Shown here: positions 18,782 through 29,608 of the stretch, in pieces | Position numbering within the stretch: the stretch's first letter is position 1 | How the letters are laid out: the number at the start of each line of letters is the position of its first letter | DNA from: Reyranella sp. | GTDB taxonomy: Bacteria; Pseudomonadota; Alphaproteobacteria; Reyranellales; Reyranellaceae | NCBI RefSeq assembly: GCF_004297405.1 | Contig: NZ_SCVC01000017.1 | Span: forward strand, 1-64,000 | Reading direction: 5' to 3' | Length of the DNA stretch: 64,000 nucleotides | Position numbers and translations under genes: made by a program | Notes under the pieces: model-generated | What the model was told of the DNA's origin: nothing | Database searches by the model: none | Seen by the model: only the letters and a program-made list of their open reading frames with translations

Positions 18782-20182
18782 ATGTCCAATCTGGCTTCGA
18801 CGATGGGCTCCGCGCGCGGTGCGTGGGGAGCGGAGGCACGCGCGACTCTCGCGCTCGCCTGGCCGCTCATTCTCACGAATCTCGCGCAGACCGCGATGAC
18901 AGCAACCGACGTCGTGCTGCTGGGCTGGCTGGGCGCCGACGCGCTGGCCGCCGGTGCGCTGGGCTCGAACCTCTACTTCGCCACCATGATCTTCGGGCTC
19001 GGCATCACGACGGCGTCTGCGCCGATGATCGCGCGCGAACTCGGCCGCAAGAGCCACTCGGTGCGCGATGTGCGCCGCACCGTGCGCCAGGCCATGTGGG
19101 CGGCCGTGGTGATCGCCGTGCCGATCTGGATCGTGCTCTGGCACTGCGAGGATGTCCTGTTGTTGATGGGCCAGGAACCGCGCCTTGCTGCCGCCGCCGG
19201 CGAATACATGCGCGCACTGCAGTGGTCGATCCTGCCGTTCTTCTTCTTTCTGGTGCTGCGGTCTTTCGTGTCGGCGCTGGAGCGTCCGATGTGGGCAATG
19301 GCGACCGGCGTCGCCGCCGTCGTGATCAACGCCGTCGCCGCCTGGGCACTGATCTTCGGCCATCTCGGCCTGCCGGCCCTGGGCCTGGTCGGCGCAGGCA
19401 TCGCCACGACCTTCTCGACGGTGCTGATGTTCCTGGCGCTCGCGATCGTGGTCTACACCGACCGCAAGTTCCGCCGCTATCACCTGCTCGGCCGGTTCTG
19501 GCGCGCCGACTGGCCACGCTTTCGCGAGCTGTGGCAGCTCGGCCTGCCGATCGGTGCGACGCTGGTCTTCGAGGTCACGGTGTTCAACGCCTCGACCTTT
19601 CTGATGGGCCTGATCGGCGCCGCCTCGATCGCGGCCCACTCGATCGCGCTGCAGATCGCTTCGCTCTGCTTTATGGTGCCGCTCGGCCTCAGCCAGGCCG
19701 CCACCGTGCGCGTGGGCCGCGCCTATGGCGCCAACGATCCCGAAGGCATCCGGCGTGCCGGCTGGACGGCGTTCGTGATGGGCACCGGCTTCATGGTGCT
19801 GACCGCGCTCACTATGGTGCTGTTGCCGCGCACCCTGGTCGGCCTGTTCCTCGATCTCGGCACACCAGCCAACGCGCCGGTGATCGAGCTCGCCGTGTCG
19901 TTCCTCTTTCTCGCCGCCCTGTTCCAGATCGCCGACGGTGGCCAGGCCGTGGCCGCCGGCATGCTGCGCGGCCTGCACGATACGCGCGTGCCGATGATCT
20001 ATGCCGGCGTCGGCTACTGGGCGATCGGCCTGGCGGCCGGTGTGGTGCTGGCCTTCGTCTTCAAACTCAATGGCATTGGCATCTGGATCGGCCTCGCGAC
20101 CGGCCTGGTCGTCGTCGCCATCCTGTTGATCGCCCGCTGGCTCAACCGAGAACGACTGGGCCTCCTCGCCCCAGGCCGCTGA
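18782..20182 (+). CDS. MATE-family multidrug/cation antiporter
   Basis: 466 residues from the ATG at 18782, about 12 membrane helices in two repeats of six, as usual for the MATE (NorM) family. ATDVVLLGWLGADALAAGALG and the second-repeat segment SIAAHSIALQIASLCFMVPLGLSQAATVRVG are the matching family motifs. It would export cationic drugs or metabolites against Na+ or H+. It stands alone, 145 bp after the histidine phosphatase gene. Confidence 0.92.
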   Translation: MSNLASTMGSARGAWGAEARATLALAWPLILTNLAQTAMTATDVVLLGWLGADALAAGALGSNLYFATMIFGLGITTASAPMIARELGRKSHSVRDVRRTVRQAMWAAVVIAVPIWIVLWHCEDVLLLMGQEPRLAAAAGEYMRALQWSILPFFFFLVLRSFVSALERPMWAMATGVAAVVINAVAAWALIFGHLGLPALGLVGAGIATTFSTVLMFLALAIVVYTDRKFRRYHLLGRFWRADWPRFRELWQLGLPIGATLVFEVTVFNASTFLMGLIGAASIAAHSIALQIASLCFMVPLGLSQAATVRVGRAYGANDPEGIRRAGWTAFVMGTGFMVLTALTMVLLPRTLVGLFLDLGTPANAPVIELAVSFLFLAALFQIADGGQAVAAGMLRGLHDTRVPMIYAGVGYWAIGLAAGVVLAFVFKLNGIGIWIGLATGLVVVAILLIARWLNRERLGLLAPGR

Positions 20183-20203
20183 CCCCTCTGCCTCTTCGGG
20201 GGT

Positions 20204-20228
20204 ACCTCCCCATTCTTAATGGGGAGGT
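20204..20228. terminator. Perfect palindrome between convergent genes
   Basis: An 11-bp perfect stem (20204-20214 with 20218-20228) closes a 3-nt loop, 21 bp after the MATE stop and 6 bp before the stop of the secreted protein gene. It probably serves as a two-way terminator; related arms occur at 38825-38859. Confidence 0.55.
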
Positions 20229-20233
20229 TAGGT

Positions 20234-20719
20234 TCAGCCCCTCACCAGTCTGGCGGTACGGCGGCAGCCGCTGGTTTCGCTGACAATCAGGGCATCGCCC
20301 TCACTGCGCGCGGAGAGCTGGGCACGGCGCTGATCGGTGCCTTTCACCGACGCGACGCTGATCAACTTGAAAGGGCCGGTGGCCCTCGCGAGGCCGTGGA
20401 CCTGCCACAGACCGGGACCGGGCGGCGGCGGTGCGGATTTCTTCGTATTGGGCACCGGTCCCTGCGCCGTCGTGTCGTAGGCCGAGCCATCGACGATGCC
20501 GGACTCGATCGTGAGCTGATAGTCGAGCGGCGCGTTGCAGGAACCGCCATCGCTGGTGCCGCGCCACAGGCCATCGAGTGGCGAGGCCGGCGCCGGCGTC
20601 ACCGTGCCCGGCTGCGGCGGCGACGCCGAGGGCGCAGGCGCGCGCGTCTGCGCGAAGGCCATCGACGCAAAACCGGCAGCAACCACGACGGCGAGCGCCG
20701 GCACAAAAAACTTCTTCAT
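20234..20719 (-). CDS. Small secreted hypothetical protein
   Basis: 161 residues from the ATG at 20717-20719, which overlaps the mutL stop (ATGA). The N-terminus is a signal peptide ([18 protein letters not shown], cleaving after AFAQ), followed by a Pro/Ala-rich linker and a beta-rich domain with [20 protein letters not shown] and a C-terminal [11 protein letters not shown], whose two Cys could form a disulfide. I recognise no named family. Translational coupling to mutL is unexpected for a periplasmic protein and is probably positional. Confidence 0.65.
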   Translation of the reverse strand: MKKFFVPALAVVVAAGFASMAFAQTRAPAPSASPPQPGTVTPAPASPLDGLWRGTSDGGSCNAPLDYQLTIESGIVDGSAYDTTAQGPVPNTKKSAPPPPGPGLWQVHGLARATGPFKLISVASVKGTDQRRAQLSARSEGDALIVSETSGCRRTARLVRG

Positions 20720-22548
20720 CGTCTTCCGAACAGCCGCTCGATGTCGGCCAGCTTGAGTTCGACATAGGTCGGGCGGCCGTGATTGCATTGACCGGAATGC
20801 GGTGTCGCCTCCATCTGGCGCAGAAGCGCATTCATCTCCTCGACGGTGAGCCGGCGGCCGGCACGCACCGAGGTATGACAAGCGAGCGTCCCGCACACCT
20901 GCTCGACTTTCTCCTTGAGCGCAAGGTGATCGCCCATCTCGGCCAGTTCGTCGGCGAGATCCCGCACCAGCCCCTGGATATCGACCTCGCCCAGCACCGC
21001 CGGCGTCTCGCGCACCACGACGGCGCCCACCCCGAACGGCTCCAGCACCAGCCCCATCTCGGCAAGTTCGGCTTGCCGGGCGGCCAGACGTCGCGCGCCG
21101 TCGTCGCCCACCTCGACGACTTCGGGCAGCAGAAGCGCCTGACGCTTCACGCCCTCGGCTTCGAGTTGGTTCTTCAATCGTTCGTGCACCAGCCGCTCAT
21201 GCGCGGCGTGCTGGTCGACGATGACCACGCCCTGGTCGGTCTGGGCCACGATATAGGTCTCGTGAAGCTGTGCCCGCGCCACACCCAGCGGATAGTGCGG
21301 CGCTTCGCCGTTGCCATTGGCCGCTGGCATGGCCTCGTTCTCGACGCGTGCGGACGGCATCGCCATCGGCGCCATGAACTGCACGGCGGCTTCGGCCAGC
21401 CCTCGTGGCACTGTCGTGAAGCCGCCACTCCCGCGATTGCCCATCGGCAGCGGCATCGAGAAGCCCGAGTGCGGACGGAAGGCACCTAGGGCCGCATCGG
21501 CCACGGTCGTGCTGGCGCGATGGCCAGCGGCCGATAGCGCCGTACGCAATGCACCCACGATCAGGCCGCGCACGATGCCGGCGTCGCGGAAGCGCACCTC
21601 GGTCTTGGCGGGATGCACATTGACGTCGACCAGCTCGGTCGGCGCTTCGAGGAACAGTGCCACCATGGGATGGCGATCGCGCGCCAGGAAATCCTGGTAA
21701 GCACCGCGCACTGCCCCGGCCAGGAGCTTGTCGCGCACTGGACGGCCGTTGACGAAGAGATACTGGTGCTGGCCGGTCGGCCGGTTGAGCGTCGGCAGGC
21801 CGGCGAAGCCCGTCAGCCGGAAGCCTTCGCGCGTGGCGTCGATCGCCACGGTGTTCTCGCCGAACTCGCGGCCCATGATGGCGCTGAGCCGCTCCAGCCG
21901 CGCCGCATCGGCCTTCCCGAGCAGCGACGGATTGGCGGCCGGCAGATCGATCAGCGTGCGCTCCTCGCTCTCCAGCCGGAAGGAGACCGCCGGGTGCGCC
22001 ATGGCGAGGCGGCGCAACGCATCGGCAACGTGGCTCGACTCGGTGCGCGGTTCTTTCAGGAACTTGAGCCGCGCCGGCGTCGCAAAGAATAGGTCGCGCA
22101 CTTCCACGCGCGTGCCCGCGGGATGTGCCGCGGGCCTGGGCTCGCCCTTGGCGCCGCCTTCGATTTCGAGGCTCCAGGCGGTGTCGGCACCGGCCGGCCG
22201 CGAGGTGATGGTGAAACGGCTAACCGAGGCAATCGACGGCAGCGCCTCGCCACGAAACCCGAGTGTGCGGATGTCGGTGAGATCGTCGCCGGGCAGCTTC
22301 GACGTGCAGTGACGCTCGACGGCGAGCGTCAGCTCTCCGGCCGACATGCCGACACCGTCGTCGACCACCGCGATGAACGTACGGCCACCCTCCTTCAGGG
22401 TGACGGCAATTCGACGGGCACCGGCGTCGATCGCATTCTCGACCAGTTCTTTGACCGCGCTCGCCGGACGCTCGACCACTTCGCCGGCGGCGATGCGGTT
22501 GACGAGCGTCGACGGCAGACGACGCAGATGACGGGCGGGAGCGCTCAT
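20716..22548 (-). CDS. mutL: DNA mismatch repair protein MutL
   Basis: 610 residues. The GHKL ATPase is at the N-terminus: [32 protein letters not shown], and [18 protein letters not shown]. The C-terminal dimerisation domain holds [35 protein letters not shown] and [16 protein letters not shown]. The DQHAxxER-type motif with the terminal CNHGRP suggests an endonuclease-type MutL, as in most bacteria without MutH. No mutS is in the window. Confidence 0.97.
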   Translation of the reverse strand: MSAPARHLRRLPSTLVNRIAAGEVVERPASAVKELVENAIDAGARRIAVTLKEGGRTFIAVVDDGVGMSAGELTLAVERHCTSKLPGDDLTDIRTLGFRGEALPSIASVSRFTITSRPAGADTAWSLEIEGGAKGEPRPAAHPAGTRVEVRDLFFATPARLKFLKEPRTESSHVADALRRLAMAHPAVSFRLESEERTLIDLPAANPSLLGKADAARLERLSAIMGREFGENTVAIDATREGFRLTGFAGLPTLNRPTGQHQYLFVNGRPVRDKLLAGAVRGAYQDFLARDRHPMVALFLEAPTELVDVNVHPAKTEVRFRDAGIVRGLIVGALRTALSAAGHRASTTVADAALGAFRPHSGFSMPLPMGNRGSGGFTTVPRGLAEAAVQFMAPMAMPSARVENEAMPAANGNGEAPHYPLGVARAQLHETYIVAQTDQGVVIVDQHAAHERLVHERLKNQLEAEGVKRQALLLPEVVEVGDDGARRLAARQAELAEMGLVLEPFGVGAVVVRETPAVLGEVDIQGLVRDLADELAEMGDHLALKEKVEQVCGTLACHTSVRAGRRLTVEEMNALLRQMEATPHSGQCNHGRPTYVELKLADIERLFGRR

Positions 22549-22716
22549 GGCGCCATGAGTTTACGACCGGCGCCCTGTGGATGATACGCGCGCCGAGAGA
22601 TACTGCCGGGTCAGGACCTTGCCCTTTTTGGCCGCAAAGGCATCGATGCCCAGCAGTTCCGCGGCAAACATGGTTTCCAGCATCATCAGTGCGCTTACCA
22701 TCTAGGCGCTTGATCC

Positions 22717-24039
22717 CTAAGGTTCGGGCGTGACGCCGACCGGCTTGCCGACCACCACAGTCGTCAGCGCCTCGTCGCGCAGCAGTCGGCGCGCCATCTT
22801 GCGGACGTCCTCGAGCTTCACGGCGGCGATCAGCGCGCCACGCCTGGTGAGGTGATCCGGCGAAAGCCCATCAACCTGCATCGAATGCAGCAGGCTCGCA
22901 ATCGAGCCCGACGAATCGAGCGACAGGGCCAGCGCACCAGTGAGATAGGTCTTGGCATCGGTGAGTTCCTGCTCGGTGATGCCATCGTTCCTGAGGCGCA
23001 CCATCTCGGCCTTGATCACGCGGATCGCCTCGGCAACGCGCTCGTTGGCGCTGCCTGTGGAGATGACCAGCAGTGCGGCGCTCTTGTAGGTCCGGAGGCC
23101 GCTCGAAACGCTGTAGGCGAGGCCGCGCTTCTCGCGCACCTCGTTGAACAGGCGCGACTGCTGGCCGCCCCCGCCCAGCACATGGTTCATCACCAGCGCG
23201 GCGTACCAGTCGGGATCGTCGCGCGGTATGCCGGGCAACGCCATCAGGGCGGTACTCTGCGGCACCGGGCGCTCGACGACCACCGTTCTCGGCTTGGTCG
23301 GAGGCACCCATTGCGGTGGCAATGCCGGCGACGTGCCGACCGGCAGCTTGCCGAAAGCGCTGTCGATCTGGCGGGCGAGCTCTGCCTCGCTGATATCGCC
23401 CACGGCCGCTACGGTCAGACCGTTGCGCAGGAGTATGGCGGCGGCGCGCTTCTTCAGAAGATCCGGTGTCAGCTTCGCGAGATCCTCGCGCGCGCCCTGG
23501 GGATCAGCGGCGTAGGGATGGCCGGCAAACAAGGTCGCCATCAAGGTGCGCCCCGCCACCGACGCCGGACGCTGCGCCGCCTGGTTGAGCGCGGCGATGG
23601 TCTGGGCGCGGCGCTGGTCGACCATCTCGGGATCGAAGCGCGGCTCGATCATCGCCAGGCGCAACAGCTCGAAACCTTCGTCGCGGTTGGCCGACAGTAC
23701 GCGCAGCGATCCGCTCACCCGGTCGAGCGAGGCGCTGAAACCGATCGACGCGGCCGCGTCCTCCTGGCGCTGACGGAAGGCTTGGGCCTTCATCGCCCCG
23801 GCCCCGTCGGTAAGGAGATTGGCCATCAGGTCGGTGGCGCCGGAAAGACCCGCCGGATCGGACGCAGTGCCACCCACGAAGGAGAATGAGAGCGCGATGA
23901 CCGGCGTGCTCTTGTCCTCGACCAGCCAGGCCTTGATGCCGAGCGGCGTGGTGATCTGCTTGATCTCGATGGCGCCGGCCGCTGCCGGCAACGACAGCAG
24001 GGCGAGGCCGGCCAGGAGGGCGGCGAAGAAGCGTTTCAT
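22717..24039 (-). CDS. M16-family peptidase homologue lacking the zinc motif
   Basis: 440 residues with a signal peptide (MKRFFAALLAGLALLSLPA), so periplasmic. It has the M16 fold (ALSFSFVGGTASDPAGLSGATDLMANLLTDGAG at the place of the active site), but the HxxEH zinc motif is absent there. It would therefore be the non-catalytic subunit paired with the active M16 protein encoded upstream, as in other bacterial alpha/beta pairs. The genes overlap by 4 bp. Confidence 0.9.
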   Translation of the reverse strand: MKRFFAALLAGLALLSLPAAAGAIEIKQITTPLGIKAWLVEDKSTPVIALSFSFVGGTASDPAGLSGATDLMANLLTDGAGAMKAQAFRQRQEDAAASIGFSASLDRVSGSLRVLSANRDEGFELLRLAMIEPRFDPEMVDQRRAQTIAALNQAAQRPASVAGRTLMATLFAGHPYAADPQGAREDLAKLTPDLLKKRAAAILLRNGLTVAAVGDISEAELARQIDSAFGKLPVGTSPALPPQWVPPTKPRTVVVERPVPQSTALMALPGIPRDDPDWYAALVMNHVLGGGGQQSRLFNEVREKRGLAYSVSSGLRTYKSAALLVISTGSANERVAEAIRVIKAEMVRLRNDGITEQELTDAKTYLTGALALSLDSSGSIASLLHSMQVDGLSPDHLTRRGALIAAVKLEDVRKMARRLLRDEALTTVVVGKPVGVTPEP

Positions 24040-25418
24040 CGGCTGCCTTCGGCCGGCGTCAGCATCGCCGTCACTGCGCCGTCGTCGCGCCAGACATATT
24101 CCGCTGCCGCCTGCACTTCGGCCGGCGTGACGGCCGAAATCCGCTGCGGCCAGGCATCGACATCGGCCACCGTGCCGCCGGTGCTCAACATGGTGCCGTA
24201 GATGCGCGGGCCGCTCGCCAGCGAGTCTTGCGAATAGATGGCACCGGCCAGGAGCTGGTTCTGCGCCCGCTCCACCTCTTCCGGCTTAACCCCGCCATCG
24301 AGCAGGCGCTTCATCTCGGCAATCACCGCCTTCTCGACATCGGCCATGCTGCGCGTCGGCGCGGGATGCACACCGATGTCGAACGAGGTGAGGCCGAGGC
24401 TTGCCGGGCTGTAGGACGCCCAGGCCGAAAGGCCGACCTTGCCGTCGACGACCAGCGCCCGCCACAGTCGGCTGGTCTCGCTGCCGCCGAACAGGCGCGC
24501 CAGCACCTGTAGCGCATAGGCGTGCTTGGTTTCACCCATGCGATAGGACGGCGCCAACCACAGGCGCGACCAGCGCGGCTCGGCCACCCGCGCATCGGCG
24601 CGAATCACCTTCTGCGGCAGGTCCGGCGCGCCTTTCGACGGCCGCCGCCGCGGCTCCGTCTTGCGGCTCGCGATCGGACCGTAATACCTCTCCGCGAGCT
24701 TGCGCACCGCCTCGGTCGTCGTATCGCCGGCAACGATCAGCACCGCATTGTTGGGTGCATAGTAGCGGCGATAGAAGGTCGAGAGATCGTTGACGCTGAG
24801 CTTCTTGATGTCGTCGGGATAACCGATGACCGGCATGGCATAGGGCTTGTGGCGGCCATAGAGCTGCGCGCGCACCGCCTCGTCGAGCAACGCCGACGGC
24901 ACGTTGTCGACGCGCATGCGGCGCTCCTCGAGGATCACCTGGCGCTCCGGCACGATCTCGCGATCGCTGATGCGGATGCCGGTCATGCGATCGGCTTCCA
25001 TGCGCATGATCAGCTCGAGCCGTTCGGCCGCGATCGTCTGATGGTAGCCCGTCGAATCGAAAGTCGTGTAGGCGTTGTCGCGGCCGCCGTTGCGCGAAAT
25101 GATGCGCGAGAACTCTCCACCCGGCACCTTGTCGGTGCCCTTGAACATCATGTGTTCGAGAAAGTGTGCGACGCCGGTCTTGCCGAAGGTCTCGTCGGCA
25201 CTGCCGACCTTGTAGACCACCACCTGGGTGACGATGGGTGCGCGCCGCGAGGGCAGCACGATGGCCTGCAGGCCGTTGGGCAGGGTGAAGGTCTCGGCGT
25301 TGCGCCGCTCGACGGCAAAGAGCTTGGCAAGCGCCGTGGCCGGCGGCGAGACGACGGCACCCGCGAAAAGGCCGCCGAGCAGAGCACGGCGGCCGGGAAA
25401 AGGCAGGAGCGAACTCAG
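24036..25418 (-). CDS. M16-family zinc peptidase, catalytic subunit (possible CTG start)
   Basis: The zinc site HFLEHMMFKG (H85, E88, H89) is intact, so this is the active M16 partner of the next gene. The only ordinary start in the frame is a GTG at 25259, but translation from it would lack the first strand and signal sequence. The frame runs upstream without a stop through FTLPNGLQAIVLPSRR and a hydrophobic Leu/Ala/Gly stretch to a CTG at 25416-25418, which overlaps the TGA of the lipoprotein gene and has GAAGG a few bases before. A CTG start gives 460 residues with a signal-like N-terminus. A CTG start is inference; a sequence error is the alternative. Confidence 0.75.
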   Translation of the reverse strand: MSSLLPFPGRRALLGGLFAGAVVSPPATALAKLFAVERRNAETFTLPNGLQAIVLPSRRAPIVTQVVVYKVGSADETFGKTGVAHFLEHMMFKGTDKVPGGEFSRIISRNGGRDNAYTTFDSTGYHQTIAAERLELIMRMEADRMTGIRISDREIVPERQVILEERRMRVDNVPSALLDEAVRAQLYGRHKPYAMPVIGYPDDIKKLSVNDLSTFYRRYYAPNNAVLIVAGDTTTEAVRKLAERYYGPIASRKTEPRRRPSKGAPDLPQKVIRADARVAEPRWSRLWLAPSYRMGETKHAYALQVLARLFGGSETSRLWRALVVDGKVGLSAWASYSPASLGLTSFDIGVHPAPTRSMADVEKAVIAEMKRLLDGGVKPEEVERAQNQLLAGAIYSQDSLASGPRIYGTMLSTGGTVADVDAWPQRISAVTPAEVQAAAEYVWRDDGAVTAMLTPAEGSR

Positions 25419-25996
25419 AAGATGCCTTCGAGCAGGCCGCGCTTGCGACGGGTGATGGTCGGGGTCGGCCCGGTCGCGGGCTGACCGGCCGCCTGCGCGT
25501 CGCGGATGCGCTGCTGTTCCTTGGACGGATCGATGAGCACGCCCTGCGGCGGTGAATCCTGCCAGAAGATCAGGCTGTCGATGAACGTCTTGTCGCTGTC
25601 GGCCAGGGTCTTGGTGTCCTGGTTCACGCGGCCACGAATCTCGGGGTCGATACCACCCTGGCCAGCGCGAGCGACCAGTGCCTGCTCGGAATTGCTGTTG
25701 GCGCGCGGTGCATTGGGGCCGGCGTTGATGCGCTCCTGGGTACGGCCCGCCAGGGCCGGCGACAGCGCTTCCTTGGCCTGGTCGGCCGGAGTCATCTCCT
25801 GCGGCCTCGCCTCGCCCGGCCGCGGCGGACGCAGCTCGGCATTGGGCGGCATGGTGAGCGGCGAGTGAGACACGATCTTGAATTCGTCGGGCGACACTTT
25901 CTTGCTGCCACCGAGATTCTCGAAGGCACCGCAGCCGCCAAGCGTAAGAGCGGTGCAGGCGAGCAAAGCCACCGGGATCGGGCGTATCCGTGTCAT
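25415..25996 (-). CDS. DUF3035-family outer-membrane lipoprotein
   Basis: 193 residues. A lipoprotein signal ends in LTLGGC with C22 as the lipidated residue. The mature part has the DUF3035 pattern: PDEFKIVSHSPLTMPPNAELRPPRPG near the start, then Ala/Gln-rich low-complexity sequence. The position between lspA and the M16 pair is typical in alphaproteobacteria, where DUF3035 proteins are associated with outer-membrane biogenesis (BamF is a name used in Caulobacter). It needs LspA, which is encoded next door. Confidence 0.85.
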   Translation of the reverse strand: MTRIRPIPVALLACTALTLGGCGAFENLGGSKKVSPDEFKIVSHSPLTMPPNAELRPPRPGEARPQEMTPADQAKEALSPALAGRTQERINAGPNAPRANSNSEQALVARAGQGGIDPEIRGRVNQDTKTLADSDKTFIDSLIFWQDSPPQGVLIDPSKEQQRIRDAQAAGQPATGPTPTITRRKRGLLEGIF

Positions 25997-26054
25997 CGTT
26001 GGTCCTTCGAAGCCTGTTTCTGTCGGTCGATCATGGCTGTATCAGGGCGCCCCA

Positions 26055-26537
26055 TCATGGAGCAGATTTCTTCTCGGCCAGCAGCGAATCGATCAGCATC
26101 AAGCCGACGCCGACGACGATCGCCGAATCAGCGACATTGAACGCCGGCCAGTGCCATTGGCCTATGTGGAAATCAGCGAAATCGAACACCGCTCCCCACC
26201 GCGCGCGGTCGATAACATTGCCGATGGCCCCTCCCATGACAAGGCCGATGCCCCATCCTGTCAGGGGCCGGTCGGTTCGTCGCAGCCAGAAGAAGAGGCC
26301 GATGCAGACGGCTATCGCGACCGCCGAGAGGACCCACGGCGGCAGAGCCTGGTCGCCACCGAGCAGACCGAAGCTGACGCCCCGATTCCACACGATCACC
26401 AGGCGGAAAAAGCCATCGATTACCGACACGATAGCGCCTGCCTTCAGCAAGTACCCGAGCAGGAGCTGCTTGGAGACCTGGTCCGCCACCAGAGTGATGA
26501 GGAGCAGGGCCATCGCCTGACGATCGATCGGCCTCAT
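26055..26537 (-). CDS. lspA: Lipoprotein signal peptidase (signal peptidase II)
   Basis: 160 residues with four predicted membrane helices. The two catalytic aspartates are D119 in WGAVFDFADFHIG and D137 in FNVADSAI; NRGVSFGLL and GGAIGNVIDR are the other conserved loops. It cleaves prolipoproteins after lipidation, including the DUF3035 product. It follows ileS by 10 bp, the classic ileS-lspA arrangement. Confidence 0.97.
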   Translation of the reverse strand: MRPIDRQAMALLLITLVADQVSKQLLLGYLLKAGAIVSVIDGFFRLVIVWNRGVSFGLLGGDQALPPWVLSAVAIAVCIGLFFWLRRTDRPLTGWGIGLVMGGAIGNVIDRARWGAVFDFADFHIGQWHWPAFNVADSAIVVGVGLMLIDSLLAEKKSAP

Positions 26538-26547
26538 ATCGCGTCAC

Positions 26548-29397
26548 TCATGCAGAGACCGCGTCCTCGCAACGGTGGCAGATCAGCGGGTGGGCGGCCG
26601 ACTTACCGACCTCCTCCAATACCTGCCAGCAGCGTGCACACTTGGTACCGTCGGCCAGCGCCGGCACGACGCCGACACCCGCGACATCAGCCAGAGTGAA
26701 TGCGCCGTCAGGCACGTCGCCCGGCACCAGATCGCCGCCCGACGTGATGCAGATCTCCGAGAGGTCGAGGCCCTTCAACGCCTCGAGGTACTCCGGCGCG
26801 ACGTGGACGTGCGGCGCCGCCTGAAGGCTTGACCCGATGCGCTTCTCCGCACGCTCCAGTTCCAGCGCCCCGGTGACGACGCGGCGCAGCGCCCGCACGG
26901 TCTTCCACTTCTCCCCGAGGTCGGCGTCGAGCCACGCCGCAGGAATCGTCGGATAGACGCGCAGATGCACGCTGTCGGCCTTGCCGTCCGGCACATCCTG
27001 CGGCCGCGCAAGCCAGGCCTCTTCCGCCGTAAAGCAGGTGATGGGCGCCAGCCAGGCAGTGAGGAAGGAAAAGAGCTCGGCCATCACCGTCCGCGCCGCG
27101 CGCCGGCGCAACGACGAAGCCGCGTCGCAGTAGATCGCATCCTTGCGGATGTCGAAATAGAAGGCCGAGAGGTCGACGGCGCAGAAATTGTGCAGCTCGG
27201 TCGCGATCCTGTGGAAGTCGAAATCGTCGACCGCCTGCCTGAAGATCGTGTCGAGCTCGGCCAGCCGATGCAGCACCCAGCGTTCGAGTTCGGGCATGTC
27301 GGCATGGGTCACCGTTTCGGCAGCAGAGTAGCCGTCGAGGCTGCCCAGCAGATACCGCAGCGTGTTGCGCAGGCGGCGATAGGCCTCGGCCTGGTGCTTC
27401 AGGATCTCCGGACCGATGCGCTGGTCCTCGGTGTAGTCGGTGCCGACCACCCAGAGGCGCAGGATGTCGGCGCCGTACTGGTCGCATACCGATTGCGGCG
27501 CCGTGATGTTGCCCAGCGACTTGGACATCTTGCGGCCCTGCTCATCGAGCGTGAAGCCGTGCGTCAGCACGCCATCATAAGGTGCGCGGCCGCGAGTGCC
27601 GCAGCTTTCGAGCAGCGAGGAATGGAACCAGCCGCGATGCTGGTCGGAGCCTTCGAGATAGAGATCGGCCGGCCACTTGAGGTCGGGATTGCCTTCGAGC
27701 GTGAAGACATGTGTCGAACCCGAATCAAACCAGACGTCGAGGATGTCCGTCACCTGCTCGAAATCGTCGGCGTTGTACTTGTTGCCGAGGAAGCGTTCAG
27801 GCGGGCTGTCGAACCACACGTCGGCGCCTTCCAGCTTGAAGGCCTCGACGACGCGGCCCATCACTTCGGCGTCGCGCAGCGGCTCGCCGGTCTGCTTGTT
27901 CACGAACACCGCGATCGGCACGCCCCAGGCGCGCTGGCGCGAGACGTTCCAGTCAGGCCGCGTCTCGATCATGCTGCGAAGACGGTTGTAGCCGGCACGC
28001 GGCACGAAGCGCGTCGCATCGATCGCCGCCAGCGCCTTCTCGCGCAAGGTGCCGCCGATCTCGGGGATCGGCTTGTCCATGGCGATGAACCACTGCGGCG
28101 CGTTGCGGAAGATGACCGGCGCCTTGGACCGCCAAGAATGCGGGTAGCTGTGCGTGATGCGGCCCGACGCCAGCAGCTTGCCGGCCTCGTCGAGGGCGGC
28201 GATCACGGTGCGGTTGGCATCGCCCTTCTTGCCTTCGGGCGTATAGACGCGCTTGCCGGCGAACAGCGGCACATGCGGATAGTAGGCCCCGTCCTCGGCC
28301 ACGGTATCCGGCACCTCGACACCATTGGCCACGCCCAGCTCATAGTCGTCCGCGCCATGGCCCGGTGCGATGTGCACGAAACCCGTGCCGGCATCGGCCG
28401 TGACGAAGGCGCCGGACAGCAGGAGCACGTCGAATTCATATCCCTTGCCACGCAGCGGATGCGCGGCGACCACGCTTTCAAGGTCGGCGGCGGTGACATC
28501 GGCGAGATGCTTGGGCGTAAAGTTCGCGGTTTCCGCAACGGCGTCGACCAGCTCCTTGGCCAGCACCATCTTCTCGCCGACGCGGGCCTTGCTGCCCTCA
28601 CCGACGGCAGCCACTTCGACCAACGCGTAGGCGATCTCAGGCCCGTAGGCGAGCGCGCGGTTGCCCGGTATGGTCCAGGGGGTCGTGGTCCAGATCACCA
28701 CCGACGCACCATCGAGCTTGCCGCCCGCCGACTTCAGCACCGGGAAGCGAACATGGACCGTGTCGGAGACATGATCGTGATATTCGATCTCGGCCTCGGC
28801 CAGCGCCGTCTTCTCAACGACGCTCCACAATACGGCCTTGGAGCCCTTGTAGAGCCCGCCGTTCATCAGGAACTTGCCGAGCTCGCCCACGATGACGGCT
28901 TCGGACTCGTACTTCATCGTCGAGTAGTAGTTGTCCCAGTCACCGTCGACGCCGAGGCGCTTGAACTCCTCGCGCTGCACCGTGATCCAGTGATCGGCGA
29001 AGGCACGGCATTCCTTGCGGAACTCGACGACCGGCACTTGGTCCTTGTCGCGCTTCTTGGCGCGGTACTGCTCCTCGATCTTCCATTCGATCGGCAGACC
29101 GTGGCAGTCCCAACCCGGCACATAGTGGCTGTCCTTGCCCAGCATCTGCTGGGTGCGGCTCACCAGGTCCTTCAGGATCTTGTTCAGCGCGTGCCCGATA
29201 TGAAGATTGCCGTTGGCGTAGGGAGGGCCATCGTGCAGCACGAACTTGGGCCGGCCCTTGCTCTCGGCGCGCAGGCGATCCCAAAGCTTCATGTCGGCCC
29301 AGCGCTTCAGCAGCTCCGGCTCCTTCTTGGGAAGGCCGCCGCGCATGGGGAAGTCCGTCTTGGGCAGGAAAACGCTGGATTTATAGTCAGTTGTCAC
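26548..29397 (-). CDS. ileS: Isoleucyl-tRNA synthetase
   Basis: 949 residues, the normal length for bacterial IleRS with the zinc-binding tail. The HIGH motif is in [15 protein letters not shown], the KMSKS motif in [11 protein letters not shown], and the editing (CP1) domain lies between them with [11 protein letters not shown]. The C-terminus has CARCWQ and CHRCED for zinc. It loads isoleucine onto tRNA-Ile in the cytoplasm. The 211-bp gap to ribF is otherwise featureless. Confidence 0.98.
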   Translation of the reverse strand: MTTDYKSSVFLPKTDFPMRGGLPKKEPELLKRWADMKLWDRLRAESKGRPKFVLHDGPPYANGNLHIGHALNKILKDLVSRTQQMLGKDSHYVPGWDCHGLPIEWKIEEQYRAKKRDKDQVPVVEFRKECRAFADHWITVQREEFKRLGVDGDWDNYYSTMKYESEAVIVGELGKFLMNGGLYKGSKAVLWSVVEKTALAEAEIEYHDHVSDTVHVRFPVLKSAGGKLDGASVVIWTTTPWTIPGNRALAYGPEIAYALVEVAAVGEGSKARVGEKMVLAKELVDAVAETANFTPKHLADVTAADLESVVAAHPLRGKGYEFDVLLLSGAFVTADAGTGFVHIAPGHGADDYELGVANGVEVPDTVAEDGAYYPHVPLFAGKRVYTPEGKKGDANRTVIAALDEAGKLLASGRITHSYPHSWRSKAPVIFRNAPQWFIAMDKPIPEIGGTLREKALAAIDATRFVPRAGYNRLRSMIETRPDWNVSRQRAWGVPIAVFVNKQTGEPLRDAEVMGRVVEAFKLEGADVWFDSPPERFLGNKYNADDFEQVTDILDVWFDSGSTHVFTLEGNPDLKWPADLYLEGSDQHRGWFHSSLLESCGTRGRAPYDGVLTHGFTLDEQGRKMSKSLGNITAPQSVCDQYGADILRLWVVGTDYTEDQRIGPEILKHQAEAYRRLRNTLRYLLGSLDGYSAAETVTHADMPELERWVLHRLAELDTIFRQAVDDFDFHRIATELHNFCAVDLSAFYFDIRKDAIYCDAASSLRRRAARTVMAELFSFLTAWLAPITCFTAEEAWLARPQDVPDGKADSVHLRVYPTIPAAWLDADLGEKWKTVRALRRVVTGALELERAEKRIGSSLQAAPHVHVAPEYLEALKGLDLSEICITSGGDLVPGDVPDGAFTLADVAGVGVVPALADGTKCARCWQVLEEVGKSAAHPLICHRCEDAVSA

Positions 29398-29608
29398 GAG
29401 AAACTCGGCACTGGGAGGAGCAAAAGCGGCAGGCCCTGGGACCGCCGCAGACAGGCAGGACGACCCGGCCGCGGTCAGCGGACCGGGCGGATAATTCGCT
29501 CCTGAAGGGCCCCGATAAACATAGGGCCGGCAATCTAGGGATGGGGGTCCGGAGGGTCAAGGAGCCGGAATCGGCCATGCAACTTGGCGTCCTCTGTCTC
29601 CGACCTCT

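Noticed and set aside
22561..22701. 46-codon minus-strand frame between mutL and the M16 genes
   Set aside because: It has some sequence character, but no ribosome-binding site and no recognisable family; it may be a remnant, so it is not listed as a gene.
26965..29505. 846-codon open frame antisense to ileS
   Set aside because: IleRS motifs are complete on the minus strand; the plus-strand frame has no recognisable domain, as expected of antisense frames in high-GC DNA.
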